From contig BJHQ01000001.1 of the NCBI GenBank assembly GCA_014193115.1, positions 688,465-752,464 on the forward strand: 64,000 nucleotides of DNA, in the 5' to 3' direction. How positions within the stretch are numbered: position 1 is the stretch's first letter; every line of letters begins with the position of its first letter. Position numbers and translations under genes: made by a program. This document shows, in pieces, positions 24,896 to 34,010 of the stretch. This DNA is from Planctomycetota bacterium (GTDB lineage Bacteria; Planctomycetota; UBA11346). The notes beneath the pieces were generated by a model. It saw nothing but the letters and a program-made list of their open reading frames with translations, ran no database searches and was not told where the DNA came from.

Positions 24896-27800
24896 TCAGA
24901 CGCAGCGCTGGCGGAGCAATCCGCCGAAGCGCTCCAGGAATCCACCATCAGGGATGCGGTACGGCCGGAACTTGTCGCGGCGGCCTTCGCCCAGGGCGAG
25001 CAGCAGGGCATTGTGCAGGCCCAGCCTGCTGGCGCCGTCGTCGTCGAGCAGCTCGCTCGAATCGCTGGCGCTCATCTGGAAGGCGATGCGCTGCTCGAAA
25101 TCGCGCAGGGCGCGGCGGCCCAGGCTGCGCTGGAGCGACGCCAGGCCGTCGCACCAGGCGATGATATGGATGCCGTACTCAGGACCATTGGCGAGCAGGC
25201 GGGCGAAGGCGTCCGCCGGGGTTTCGCCGCGACCACCACCCAGGCCGCCATCGTCGTCGGGGCGCAATGCCCGCAGACGTTGCAGGGCCGACACGGTCAG
25301 CACCACCGGCACCAGGGCATCGCCAGTTGATGGAATACTGCCGGATTGGCGGCGGTCGAGTTCCGCCGCGAGCTCAGCGACTACAGTCGCAGCGTCGCGG
25401 GCTTCGCGGCGTTGCGGCTGGTGGGGCAGCGCGGCGGCGAGCCGGGCGTGGAGCTGGGCGCAGGGGCCATCGCCGTCTTCGCCATCCAAGGTGATCAGCC
25501 GGATCTTGCCGACTTGATGGCGGGCGGCGAGGCCGAGGGTGATCGCGGCGCAGGTGGCGATGGCGGCGTCGCGGTGCTGGCCGACGATCAGCAGGTTGCC
25601 GCCAGCGGCGCCGGGGAAGACCACCTCGGCGGAGCCGCGCAGCGAACTGGCCTGGCCGATCCAGGCGCGCAGCCGGGCATCGCCGGCCTGCCACGGCCGT
25701 TCGGCCAAGGCGAGCAATTCGGCCTCGTCATCGATCCGCGATGGACCATCGCCTTCGAACACGACTTGGCGGGGCTGCTTCCAGCCGGCTTGGGAGGCCG
25801 TTGCCGCGACGTTGCGCAGATGCTCGGCCTCTTCGGCGTCGCTCAGCCAGCAGACCTGGAAGGGGCTGTTGCCTTCGATCAGGCCGGCCTGGTCGTTATA
25901 GATCGCATCGCCGGGCCGCGAGAGCAGCCGGGCGGCGCCGTTCTCTTCATGCAGCAACAGGTTGGCGTCGGCCTCGTTGCAGGGCAGGACGATGCGCACG
26001 CCCATCTGACCGAGGCTGCTCTTGGCCAGGCTGTAGGCGCCGCCGAGGGTCTGCGAGCCGAGGATCACATGCAGGCCGAAGGCCCGGCCTTGGCGGACGA
26101 AGCGGTCGAGGAGCAGCGCCGCATCCCGGGCGATGGCGTCGTCTTCGGTGAAAATCTCCTGGAATTCATCGATGATCAGCAGGATGCGCGGCAGATGCTC
26201 GGTCTTGGTCCGGCGATGTGCGGCGAGATCCTGGGCTCCGGCTTGGCGGAACAGGTCGCCGCGCCGGGCCAGTTCGCCGTCGAGCTGGCGCAGGACGCTG
26301 AGCCCGAACTCGCGGTCGCTCTCGATCGCCACCACTTTGGCGTGGGGTAGCCGATGCGTGGCATAGGCCTTGAATTCCACGCCTTTTTTGAAGTCGATCA
26401 GATGCAGCTCCAATTCGCGCGGATGGTACCACAGCGCGGCACTGGCGATCATGACATGGAACAGCGTGGATTTTCCCGAGCCGGTGCGGCCGCCAACCAG
26501 CACGTGCTGGGCGGTGCCGCGGCCAAGCTCCAAATATTGCAGGCGATCGGCGCCGCGCTTGCCGATGGGCAGGCGCAGGACCTCGGCGGTGGATCCCGAC
26601 CAGCGCTGGTCGGCGGACGGGGCGATGGCGGCGAAGGCCACCGCGACCCGCTTGGCCTTGGCCGCGGCGCTGCCGATGGTCGCCACCAGCTTGCTCGCCA
26701 GGGCCGGCGGCGGTTCGGATTCACCGATGAAGCGGAACGCGCCCAGTCCGGTCCGATCCAGGGTCGCCCGGCTGCCGCCCAGACGCAGCACCAGTCCATG
26801 AGCGTGGAACCAGGCCGGATCGAGGGCCGCCGGCAGGGCTTGGCGGTCGTCGTGGAGGACCAGCAGGTGGACGCCGCAGCGGGCGCCGCTGCGCAGCAGC
26901 ACCCCGATCCGCTCCAGGCTGCGCTCGCCCAGTCCGGCAGGGCAGTCCGCGATCAGGACCAGGCGCATGGCTTCTTGCAGCTCGCCGGCCTCGCGATTGT
27001 AGTCGTCGAGGGTCTCGTATCGCCCGCGCAGATGCTTCTGGATGACTTTTTCAAGATGGGCAGAGAGATCGTCGAGGCCGCGCTCGATCCGTCCGGGCTC
27101 GGCGAGGACTCCGCCGGACAAGACCGCCTCGTCGTGCTCGGCAAGATCGAGCAGGCGAGCGAAGGATTGCCCCAGGCCCACCGGATCGATCAGGGTCAGT
27201 CGCACCCGGCCTGGCGGGAACCCGGCCAAGGCGCGCAACGCGGTCAGCACCAGCACCCGAAGCCCGGCCTCACGGGAGTCCGGCCGGCAGCGCACCAGCA
27301 GCGAGCCCGGTTCGGGAAAACCGAGGGCTACCGGGTACTCAAGGCGGGCTGCGCCATCCAGGCCAAGCCGTGACGCCAGGTTCGGGCCAACCGCAGGGCG
27401 CATGGCTGGAGCGGAATCGAAGTCGCCACCCTCGCCTTCGGCGGTGCCGGCGCCGGTCAGCTCATCGAGCGTCGCCGACAGGGTCCCCAACGGCGCTTCG
27501 CCGCCCCAGGTCCCGGTGGGTTTCCAGTCGGCCCAGGCCGCGCCGTCGGTCCAGATCGGATGGGCGGCTCGCAGCCGGCGGGTGGTGGCTGCGCCCTGGT
27601 TGCGGCTGCCATCGAGCCAGGTCGCTGCCGCCGCGGCCATTGCGGCGCGCTCGGTTGCTGCTGCGGCATCGAGTTCGGCGACACGCCGGCTGAGCTCGGC
27701 CTCGGCCGCTGCCAGTTCGGTCCGGAGCCGGGCGAGGCGACCGGCACCCGCCTCGTAATGCTGCCGCTTCGCCTCTTTCCCGGCGGCGGCGGCACGGCGG

Positions 27801-28798
27801 TTGAGGCGCTCCTTGGCCGCCACTTCGCGTTCCCGGATGCGGTTGGCAGCGCGTTCGCCTTCACCCTGGACCGTCTGGATCCGGGCGGCTTTTTCGGCCT
27901 CGTTGAGCAGGAGCTTGTCGGAACGCTGGCTGATCGCGCCAGCATCCAGGATGTGCCGACCGCGCTCTTCAAGCCGGTCCAGCGCATCATCGAGGGGCCC
28001 GACGCCGCGGGCGATCACTGCCAGCGACGCCTTCAGCTGCCAGCGGATGATGGCCACGATGGCGGTGAGGATCGCCATGCACGCCACTGCGGACAGGCCG
28101 ATCCACGGCACCCAGCCGGCCAGGGGCTTGATGACATAGGCGAACGCCGCCACCGCCAGCAGGTGGGGCAGGGCGATGCTGAGATGGGCCGCGATCAGCC
28201 CGACCGGCATGGCGAGCTTCACCGCTGGCCGGCGAAGCAACCGGCCAAGGTCGGTCTCGACCAGGCCGAGCTGGATCCTGACCGCTTCCAGCCCTTGCTC
28301 CGGATCCGCTGGCAAGGGCATCGCCGCGACCTCGTCAGCGGTTGGAGCCGCCACGCCGCAGCGTCGTGCCGAGGCAGCGATGGACTCGGCCAGGAGCCGG
28401 ACCCGCTGGCGCTGCTTGGCGACGCCGTTGATGAATCCTTGGCGTCGTTTTTGCAGCGAAACGATGCGCAACGACACGTCGCCGGGATCCTCGGATTCAG
28501 CGACCTGGGCGATCTGGTGTTCGAGATCCTCACGCAGGGCCCGCCGCCGGCGCAGCGCCGCCGTCGCCACCGCCGCCACCGCCTGGTCGCGGAACCGGGC
28601 GATCGCGGTCAACGTTCCGTCGAGATCGCCGGCATCGACAGGAAGCTCCAGCTCGGCCTGGAGCTTGGCGATACCGGCCGAGCATTCGCGCTGCACCGTC
28701 TGCCGCCGCTCGGCGAGGACCCGCTCGCTCCTGGTCCGCTCGCGGAGGAGTTCCGCCAGCTGGTCGAGGCGGGCGACGATGCCGTCGAGATCGCTCAT
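24896..28798 (-). CDS. EssC/EccC-like FtsK/SpoIIIE ATPase of a type VII-like secretion system
   Basis: Membrane-anchored motor, 1300 residues from the ATG at 28798. Residues 1-190 are long helices with coiled-coil character. About 200-275 holds the membrane segments (PVGLIAAHLSIALPHLLAVA, WIGLSAVACMAILTAIVAII). About 290-440 is a second coiled coil. Three ATPase-like modules follow. Module 2 is intact: Walker A VGGRTGSGKST (about 773) and Walker B RILLIIDEFQEIF (about 877), plus LGSQTLGG. Modules 1 (ALGFPEPGSLLVRCRPDS) and 3 (GNLLIVGQHRDAAIATCAAI) keep the fold pattern but lack the Lys-Ser/Thr of a P-loop. There is no FtsK gamma DNA-reading domain, so protein export is favoured over DNA pumping. 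Downstream of three small helical genes that include a WXG100-like protein. No EccB, EccD, EccE, EsaA or EssB was recognised. Confidence 0.85.
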   Translation of the reverse strand: MSDLDGIVARLDQLAELLRERTRSERVLAERRQTVQRECSAGIAKLQAELELPVDAGDLDGTLTAIARFRDQAVAAVATAALRRRRALREDLEHQIAQVAESEDPGDVSLRIVSLQKRRQGFINGVAKQRQRVRLLAESIAASARRCGVAAPTADEVAAMPLPADPEQGLEAVRIQLGLVETDLGRLLRRPAVKLAMPVGLIAAHLSIALPHLLAVAAFAYVIKPLAGWVPWIGLSAVACMAILTAIVAIIRWQLKASLAVIARGVGPLDDALDRLEERGRHILDAGAISQRSDKLLLNEAEKAARIQTVQGEGERAANRIREREVAAKERLNRRAAAAGKEAKRQHYEAGAGRLARLRTELAAAEAELSRRVAELDAAAATERAAMAAAAATWLDGSRNQGAATTRRLRAAHPIWTDGAAWADWKPTGTWGGEAPLGTLSATLDELTGAGTAEGEGGDFDSAPAMRPAVGPNLASRLGLDGAARLEYPVALGFPEPGSLLVRCRPDSREAGLRVLVLTALRALAGFPPGRVRLTLIDPVGLGQSFARLLDLAEHDEAVLSGGVLAEPGRIERGLDDLSAHLEKVIQKHLRGRYETLDDYNREAGELQEAMRLVLIADCPAGLGERSLERIGVLLRSGARCGVHLLVLHDDRQALPAALDPAWFHAHGLVLRLGGSRATLDRTGLGAFRFIGESEPPPALASKLVATIGSAAAKAKRVAVAFAAIAPSADQRWSGSTAEVLRLPIGKRGADRLQYLELGRGTAQHVLVGGRTGSGKSTLFHVMIASAALWYHPRELELHLIDFKKGVEFKAYATHRLPHAKVVAIESDREFGLSVLRQLDGELARRGDLFRQAGAQDLAAHRRTKTEHLPRILLIIDEFQEIFTEDDAIARDAALLLDRFVRQGRAFGLHVILGSQTLGGAYSLAKSSLGQMGVRIVLPCNEADANLLLHEENGAARLLSRPGDAIYNDQAGLIEGNSPFQVCWLSDAEEAEHLRNVAATASQAGWKQPRQVVFEGDGPSRIDDEAELLALAERPWQAGDARLRAWIGQASSLRGSAEVVFPGAAGGNLLIVGQHRDAAIATCAAITLGLAARHQVGKIRLITLDGEDGDGPCAQLHARLAAALPHQPQRREARDAATVVAELAAELDRRQSGSIPSTGDALVPVVLTVSALQRLRALRPDDDGGLGGGRGETPADAFARLLANGPEYGIHIIAWCDGLASLQRSLGRRALRDFEQRIAFQMSASDSSELLDDDGASRLGLHNALLLALGEGRRDKFRPYRIPDGGFLERFGGLLRQRCV

Positions 28799-28871
28799 GG
28801 CCGGACCATCCTCTTTGACAGCTCTGACGGCACTCGCTGATGCAGCCACCATCCGCGGAAGTTTCGCTGGT

Positions 28872-29087
28872 TCATGCGCAATCCCTTTGCGCGTCGTGGA
28901 CCAGCAGCGCCAGGGCCTGCAAGGTCTTGCCGGCTTCCCGGGCGCGACCGCGAATCGGTTCGAGGAAATCGCGCTCGATCTCAAGCCGGGCGTCGTCGGT
29001 CCAGCCGGCGCCAGCAGCTTCCCAGGCGTTTTTCAAGTCGTGCAGGGCCTGCTCGATCGCTTCGCTGTCACCGGCGCGCTCAGCCAT
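28872..29087 (-). CDS. Small helical protein of the type VII-like cluster
   Basis: A 71-residue, almost entirely helical protein from an ATG at 29087 with GGGAG seven bases upstream. It has two aromatic-rich turns, Trp22 and Trp29 (AWEAAGAGWTDDARLEIERD), and no signal peptide. Size, helix pattern and position between the EssC-like gene and the 170-residue gene suggest a small secretion substrate or chaperone of the WXG100 type, but the Trp-x-Gly turn is not clean. The gap to the EssC-like start is 73 bp. Function is inferred from context only. Confidence 0.6.
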   Translation of the reverse strand: MAERAGDSEAIEQALHDLKNAWEAAGAGWTDDARLEIERDFLEPIRGRAREAGKTLQALALLVHDAQRDCA

Positions 29088-29099
29088 GGATCAGCTCCC

Positions 29100-29410
29100 G
29101 CAAGCGCCGAGCGCCAGCTCGGCTGGAGCTTGGCCGGGAGCGCCGAGCGCCAGCTCGGCTGGAACTTGAGCTTGGCTGGGAGCGCCGAGCGCCAGCTCGG
29201 CTGGAGCTTGGCCGGGAGCGCCGAGCCGAGCGCCAGCTCGGCTTGAGTTGGAGTTGGAGCTGGAGTTTGATCTAGAGCGAGAGCTTGACCGATGAGGCCA
29301 CGTCGCTGCTCGCCACCCCAGGCCGAGCTGGCGCTCGGCGCTCCCAGGAGCTGGCGTTGCCACGTCGCTGCTCGCTAACCCAGGCCGAGCTGGCGCTCGG
29401 CGCTCCCAGG
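29100..29410. repeat. Dense array of GCCGAGC/GCTCGGC hairpin elements in both orientations
   Basis: From 29100 to about 29245 four copies of the core GCCGAGC-GCCA-GCTCGGC lie in one orientation, separated by variants of TGGAGCTTGGCCGGGAGC. At 29298 and 29360 two 51-bp units lie in the opposite orientation, each with CCACGTCGCTGCTCGC, CCAGG, the hairpin and GCTCCCAGG. Between them is a low-complexity GAGCTTGAG/TTGGAGT stretch. The 355-bp gap 29088-29442 between two genes of the type VII-like cluster is filled by this array, and no further gene is seen. Confidence 0.9.
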
Positions 29411-29442
29411 GGCTGCGCTCTCGGCACGCTTCCGGCGGGCGA

Positions 29443-29955
29443 TCAGCCATGGGGTTTCACCGCCAGATCAAGATAGGTTTCCACCGCTTCTGCCGCGCGG
29501 TTGAGGCGCAGAGCCGCAGCGTCGACCAGCTCGCGCACCGACCGGCCGTGGTTGCGGCAGCGCTCGGCCAGGGCGTCGCCGTCGTCGTCGAGACGCGCCA
29601 GCCAGCGTTTGACCGTGGCGACCTTTTCCTCGGCTTCCTCCATGCGCGCCTTGGCTTTGAGCATCGCTCGGCGTTCATCCTCGCCGCTCGCCCGGCCGAG
29701 GCGGCCCTGGCGCACCGAGCTGCGCACGTCGTCCTCTGCCGCCAGCCACAGCCGGCGGGCCTCGTGGTAGGTCTCCTGCCGGCGCGACACCTGGTTCTTC
29801 CAATACGGCAGGCGATCGCAGCGCAGGGCGTCGCGCACCCGGTGCAGACCGGCGACCACCCCGCCCAGCTCGCCATCGACCTGGTCACCGAACGCCTGCA
29901 CCGCGCGGCGGGCGGTACGGATCAGCGCCGGATCGGTGATGCGCGCCTGGCTCAT
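29443..29955 (-). CDS. Coiled-coil protein of the type VII-like cluster
   Basis: A 170-residue all-helical protein with long charged heptads: LPYWKNQVSRRQETYHEARR and then, near residues 95-125, MLKAKARMEEAEEKVATVKRWLARLDDD. It has no signal peptide, membrane segment or enzyme motif. The start ATG is at 29955. Its position between the WXG100-like gene and the EssC-like gene suggests a cytoplasmic adaptor, chaperone or LXG-like helical substrate domain. I do not recognise a family with confidence. Confidence 0.65.
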   Translation of the reverse strand: MSQARITDPALIRTARRAVQAFGDQVDGELGGVVAGLHRVRDALRCDRLPYWKNQVSRRQETYHEARRLWLAAEDDVRSSVRQGRLGRASGEDERRAMLKAKARMEEAEEKVATVKRWLARLDDDGDALAERCRNHGRSVRELVDAAALRLNRAAEAVETYLDLAVKPHG

Positions 29956-29983
29956 GGACTGAGCTTCAAAACATCAGTCGAAA

Positions 29984-30120
29984 AACCGCCAAGGCGCAAA
30001 GGCGCCAAGAGACAAGGGTCGGAAATTGTCGCACGCCGCACCTGCTGGGCAGGGCGGACGATGGTCATGCGCAAGGAAATTTCCTGCAATTTCCATGGCG
30101 TCGTGGCGTCTTGGCGGTTC
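29984..30120. repeat. Long inverted repeat (ACCGCCAAG/CTTGGCGGT family)
   Basis: The left end is AACCGCCAAGGCGCAAAGG and the right end GTCGTGGCGTCTTGGCGGTT; the outer 10 bp pair perfectly. The inner part includes GGAAATTTCC. It separates the WXG100-like gene from the coiled-coil gene and could attenuate transcription between them. Confidence 0.7.
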
Positions 30121-30133
30121 ATGCCAGCGTTCT

Positions 30134-30409
30134 TCATCGGCCTGGTCCCAGGTAGTCGCGGATCGCTTCGGCCTTGCGCACCAGGATCGGCACCTGCTGT
30201 TCGGATTCGTCGAGGAACTTGGCCACCACCCGCACCATCTGCTCGAAGCTTTCGGCGAATTTGGCGTGCTCCTCGTCCTGCCAGGTCTCACCCAGCCGGC
30301 GGAACTGGCGGTTGACCGCGGTCAGCTCGTCCTTCGCCGTGGTATTGAAGCGCTTGAGCCCGGCGACGAAACGCAGCAGCTCATCGGGATCGACCACCGC
30401 CTTGCCCAT
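30134..30409 (-). CDS. WXG100-family-like protein
   Basis: A 91-residue helical-hairpin protein that starts at the ATG at 30409 with GGAG six bases upstream. Two helices (about 8-38 and 47-88) flank a turn, LGETWQDEEHAKFAESFEQM, with Trp43 in the place of the WXG motif; the third position is Asp instead of Gly. Length, central Trp and the absence of a signal peptide match ESAT-6/WXG100 proteins, which are exported as dimers by type VII machines. It is the first gene of the minus-strand cluster that ends with the EssC-like ATPase, and is divergent from an MMPL exporter. Confidence 0.8.
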   Translation of the reverse strand: MGKAVVDPDELLRFVAGLKRFNTTAKDELTAVNRQFRRLGETWQDEEHAKFAESFEQMVRVVAKFLDESEQQVPILVRKAEAIRDYLGPGR

Positions 30410-30578
30410 GGGGTTCTCCGGCTTGCAGCCTGCCGTCCGGCTCCCGGCTGGAAACCATGCGCGGGGTCCAGTCCAGACGGGCTGTCTTCCGCAGTGTCCT
30501 GGCCGCTCCGTGCCGGCCCTGCCGAGTGGCGGCCCTGCCCAGTGGCGGCCACCGGCCGTGACGGTCGAATCCCCTGCG

Positions 30579-32903
30579 ATGCGCCTGACTGCGATCCTTC
30601 TGGTCATCGCCAGCCTGTTTGCGCTCGCCTGCTTCGCCTTGTCCCGGGCGTCCAACGACCTGGCCGAGATGCTGCCGGCGGGAGACGTGCAGCTCGCGCG
30701 CGAGGCCCGCTTCTTCGCCACCCAGGCGGCGACCCGGGTGTTGGTGCTCGAAGCCACCGCCGAGCCGGCCGACCTCATCGCCGCTGGCGATTTCCTGACC
30801 GCGGCGCTGCCCCGGCTGGCGGCGGTCGGCGCCCGCCTGCCTGACGCCGGTACGCCGGCCGCCGTGGCCAAGGCCGCTGCGGTGGCCTATGAGCGGCTGC
30901 CGGAACTGCTCAGCGCCGAGGATCTCGCCGCTGCCGGCAAGCATCTGGAACCAGCCGCACTGGCTGAGCGGCTGGCGGCCTTGAAGGCCCGGGCCGCCCA
31001 GCCCGACGACCTGCTGACGGTCACCGCGGCGCGCCAGGATATCCTCGCCTTGGCGGGCGGTGTCTTGGGGCGGATCGAATCCGGCCCAGGCGGATCGCGG
31101 CGGGCCGGAGCGGTGTTCATCCACCCCGATGGCCGCCACGTCATGCTCAATCTGGAGGTCGCCTTCGATCCCGGTGAGCTCGACCGCAGCGAGCCCTTGT
31201 ACCAACGGTGTTCGGAGTTGCGCGCTGAAGCGGCGGCCCAGCGCATCGACCTGGCAATGATCGGGCCGTACCGCCACTACGTCGAGAACATCCGCACGGT
31301 GCGTTCCGATCTGTGGGTGACCCTGCCGATCGAGCTGGCCCTGGTCGCCGGATTGCTGCTGTCGCTGCTCGGCAGCGTGCGCTCGGTGCTGGCCATCCAT
31401 GTGCCGGCGATCCTGGCGGTGACCGGATCCCTGGCCGGGGCCGGCGCCTGGATCGCGGCCAGCGGCGGCGTGCTGCCCTTGCCGCTGCTCGGCTTCATCG
31501 CAGGAATCCTGGGAATCGCCGTCGATTACGCGACCCACTACACGGTGGGGCTGCGCCGCGGCCACCCGCCGATCCGGCCCTTGGTGGTCACCTTCCTGAC
31601 CACCGCCTCGGCGTTCGCGGTGCTCCTCGCCAGCAGTTCGCCGGCCCTGCGCTGCCTGAGCATCATGGTGGTGACTGGGCTGGGCTGCGCCTTGGTTTCG
31701 ACCCTGGTCATCCTGCCGGCGCTGCTCAACGAACGCGCCCGGCCAGACCGCTGGCGCTGGCTCAGCGTCCCGCTGGCAGCCACCATCGAAGGCCATCCGA
31801 GGATCTGCCTTGGTCTTGCCGCGGCCATGTCGGTGGCGTTACTGCCCGGCTTGGCCTGGCTCCATTTCGAGGGCGATCTCAAGCGTTTTGACGGCTCCAC
31901 GCGCCAGGCCTGGAAGGATCTCGATGCGTTCATGGTCCGCTGGGGCCCGCCGGATTCGTCGAGCTTCATCGTCGCCCACGCGGCCGATCGCGACGCTGCG
32001 TTAGCCGCAGTGGCTCAGGCACGACGCACCTTGAACCTGCCGCCATCCCAGGTCGAACGCCTGCTGCCCGATGCCCAGGAACGTGCAGTCCGCCGCGCCG
32101 CGTGGAACGCCTTCTGGCGCGACCACGCCGATGTCGCCGACCGGTTGGCCGCCGCCTGCGCCAGCGCCGGATTGCGACCGGCTGCCTTTTCCCAGGCGAT
32201 CGCCCGCTATCAGCCGATCGCCGACCGCGATGCCGGAGCGGTGGACTGGAGCGGTACGCCGATCGAACCGGCCCTGGCGATGCTGGTGTTCAGAACCGGC
32301 GCGGCCGAACGCGGACACCCCTCGGGAAACGCCGTCTGGACCGTGGCTTCACCGCTGACCGGGGTCGATCGCAAAACAGCCGCCGGCCTGGCCCAGCGGC
32401 TGGCCGATCAAGCGCCGGACAGCCCGGCCTGGATCGCCAATCGCGGTGATCTTGGCGGTCGGCTGATCGACGTGGTCAGACGTGAGCTGTCCGCCCACGG
32501 CCTGTTCATGGTCGCGGCGATGCTGGTCCTGGTGCTGCTGCTCGAACGCTCCCTGATCCGCGGCGCCGCCGTGCTGCTGCCGCCGCTGCTGGCCATTGGC
32601 TGGAGCTTCGGCCTGCTCGGCTGGCTGGGCGTGCCGCTGTCGCCCTTCGCGCTGCTCGGCATCGCGTTCGTCCTGGGCATCGGCATCGATTCGGCCGTGT
32701 TCCTGGCCCACGAACGGGGCAGCGCAGCGCTATCGCCGATCCTGAACGCGTCGTTCACCACCATCGCCGGATTCGGCTCGATGGCCCTGGCGGTGCATCC
32801 GGTGGTGGCCGGGATGGGCCTGACCCTGTCCTTGGGTATGACCGCGGCGCTGTTCACCAGCCTGCTGATCGCCCCGGCGCTGGCGCGACGATCAGCAGAA
32901 TGA
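30579..32903 (+). CDS. MMPL/RND-family exporter
   Basis: A 774-residue inner-membrane transporter from the ATG at 30579 (MRLTAILLVIASLFALACFAL). The layout is one N-terminal helix, a large extracytoplasmic loop (about 30-240), five helices from LWVTLPIELALVAGLLLSLL, a second loop (about 415-640) and five more helices. The proton-relay helix carries GILGIAVDYATHY in the first half and FVLGIGIDSAVFLAHE in the second, the Asp-bearing motifs of the MMPL/hydrophobe-exporter branch. Such proteins export lipids or other hydrophobic molecules. It is divergent from the WXG100-like gene with a 169-bp gap and ends at a strong bidirectional hairpin. Substrate unknown. Confidence 0.88.
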   Translation: MRLTAILLVIASLFALACFALSRASNDLAEMLPAGDVQLAREARFFATQAATRVLVLEATAEPADLIAAGDFLTAALPRLAAVGARLPDAGTPAAVAKAAAVAYERLPELLSAEDLAAAGKHLEPAALAERLAALKARAAQPDDLLTVTAARQDILALAGGVLGRIESGPGGSRRAGAVFIHPDGRHVMLNLEVAFDPGELDRSEPLYQRCSELRAEAAAQRIDLAMIGPYRHYVENIRTVRSDLWVTLPIELALVAGLLLSLLGSVRSVLAIHVPAILAVTGSLAGAGAWIAASGGVLPLPLLGFIAGILGIAVDYATHYTVGLRRGHPPIRPLVVTFLTTASAFAVLLASSSPALRCLSIMVVTGLGCALVSTLVILPALLNERARPDRWRWLSVPLAATIEGHPRICLGLAAAMSVALLPGLAWLHFEGDLKRFDGSTRQAWKDLDAFMVRWGPPDSSSFIVAHAADRDAALAAVAQARRTLNLPPSQVERLLPDAQERAVRRAAWNAFWRDHADVADRLAAACASAGLRPAAFSQAIARYQPIADRDAGAVDWSGTPIEPALAMLVFRTGAAERGHPSGNAVWTVASPLTGVDRKTAAGLAQRLADQAPDSPAWIANRGDLGGRLIDVVRRELSAHGLFMVAAMLVLVLLLERSLIRGAAVLLPPLLAIGWSFGLLGWLGVPLSPFALLGIAFVLGIGIDSAVFLAHERGSAALSPILNASFTTIAGFGSMALAVHPVVAGMGLTLSLGMTAALFTSLLIAPALARRSAE

Positions 32904-32914
32904 CCAGATAAACA

Positions 32915-32947
32915 CCAAAGCGCCAAGGGATGTCCTTGGCGCTTTGG
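32915..32947. terminator. Bidirectional terminator-like hairpin
   Basis: CCAAAGCGCCAAGG and CCTTGGCGCTTTGG form a perfect 14-bp stem around GATGT. It lies between the converging MMPL gene (stop 32903) and the NHL gene (stop 32984). It is also the core of the CTTGGCGGT inverted-repeat family, showing that the family can double as a terminator. Confidence 0.7.
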
Positions 32948-32983
32948 CAACTCAGCGGCTTTTCGCGGAAAAGCCTTGGCCGA

Positions 32984-33967
32984 TCAACCCACTCGGGCCA
33001 GCTTGGTCAGGCGGCCGCCATCGCGCAGCCACTCGCCGACATAGATGTTGCCGTGGCGGTCGCCGATGATGCCGTGGGGGCTGATGAACCGGCCGGGGAT
33101 GCGGTCTTCGCGGGGAACGCTGGGATAGCCGGCGACGTGCTTCGGCCATTCGCCGGCACGCATGTCGGGATGGGCTCCGAGGGTCGCCAGGTGGTTGTAG
33201 TGCTTGTCCCACACGATCACCGCGCCGAACAAGTCGGGGATCAGGGTCAGGTCGCCGTTGACCCGCAGTGTGCACGGGTAACGCAGGCCGCGGCTGGTGA
33301 TGGTCTGGCGATGTTCGCCGGTCAGCGACAGCACCTGGACCCGAATGTTGGCCCGGTCGGCCACCAGCAGCACCGGTTCGGCGCCGCGGGCGTCGATGCT
33401 GATGCCATGGGGGCACTCGAACTGGCCGGGGCCGTTGCCCTTCCAGCCGATGGTCTGGACGTGCTTGCCCTCGGGGCTGTAGCGATGGATCAGCGAGGCG
33501 CCGTAGCCGTCGGTGACATAGATGTCGCCGTTCGGAGCGATGGCGATGTCGGTGGGTTTGTAGCCCCGGCCACCGGGATACGCGGCGTGAACCGGCGCCG
33601 GCAGTGAGAGCACCTCGCGCCCGTCGAGGGTGCACTTCACCACCTGGAGCGGATCGTAGTCGACGATGTACAGGAACTCGTCGTTGCCGCGGCGGTCATA
33701 GGCGAGGCCATGGGCACCCTTGGCGAAGCGATTGCCCCAGCCGCCAACATAACGGCCCTGAGGATCGAACTCGAGCACCGCCGGATGGGCGGTATCGCCG
33801 TTCTGTTGCAGGACGAAGACGTGGTCGCGGCGGTCCACCACCAACCCATGGCAGTCGCCGAGGGGGAAGCCCGCAGGCAGCTTGAAATGGTCGGGGATGA
33901 AATCGTAGGCATACGGCGCGGTGCCGACGCGGACGGGGGCGGATTGGGCAGCGGGTTGGGACGGCAT
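32984..33967 (-). CDS. NHL-repeat beta-propeller protein
   Basis: A 327-residue protein made of about six NHL blades, for example CHGLVVDRRDHVFVLQQNG, PTDIAIAPNGDIYVTDGYGA, CPHGISIDARGAEPVLLVAD and SPHGIIGDRHGNIYVGEW. The regular His-Gly followed by Asp-rich turns is typical of peptidyl-alpha-amidating-lyase-like propellers. No signal peptide is present (MPSQPAAQSAPVRVG). It lies 43 bp downstream of the isomerase-like gene at 34011 on the same strand, so the two are likely one unit; a lactonase-type or ligand-binding role in sugar handling is plausible, but not shown by active-site residues. Confidence 0.82.
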   Translation of the reverse strand: MPSQPAAQSAPVRVGTAPYAYDFIPDHFKLPAGFPLGDCHGLVVDRRDHVFVLQQNGDTAHPAVLEFDPQGRYVGGWGNRFAKGAHGLAYDRRGNDEFLYIVDYDPLQVVKCTLDGREVLSLPAPVHAAYPGGRGYKPTDIAIAPNGDIYVTDGYGASLIHRYSPEGKHVQTIGWKGNGPGQFECPHGISIDARGAEPVLLVADRANIRVQVLSLTGEHRQTITSRGLRYPCTLRVNGDLTLIPDLFGAVIVWDKHYNHLATLGAHPDMRAGEWPKHVAGYPSVPREDRIPGRFISPHGIIGDRHGNIYVGEWLRDGGRLTKLARVG

Positions 33968-34010
33968 GGGGATCTCGATGGGTTGGTGGGTGCTGATTAA
34001 TTTCGAAAAA

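Noticed and set aside
24896..28798. FtsK DNA translocase identity for the EssC-like gene
   Set aside because: No gamma winged-helix domain, three tandem ATPase-like modules and WXG100-like neighbours fit type VII better.
29100..29410. Coding potential of the arrays (Arg/Ala/Ser-Gln repeats)
   Set aside because: The frames are only translated repeats, open in several frames on both strands.
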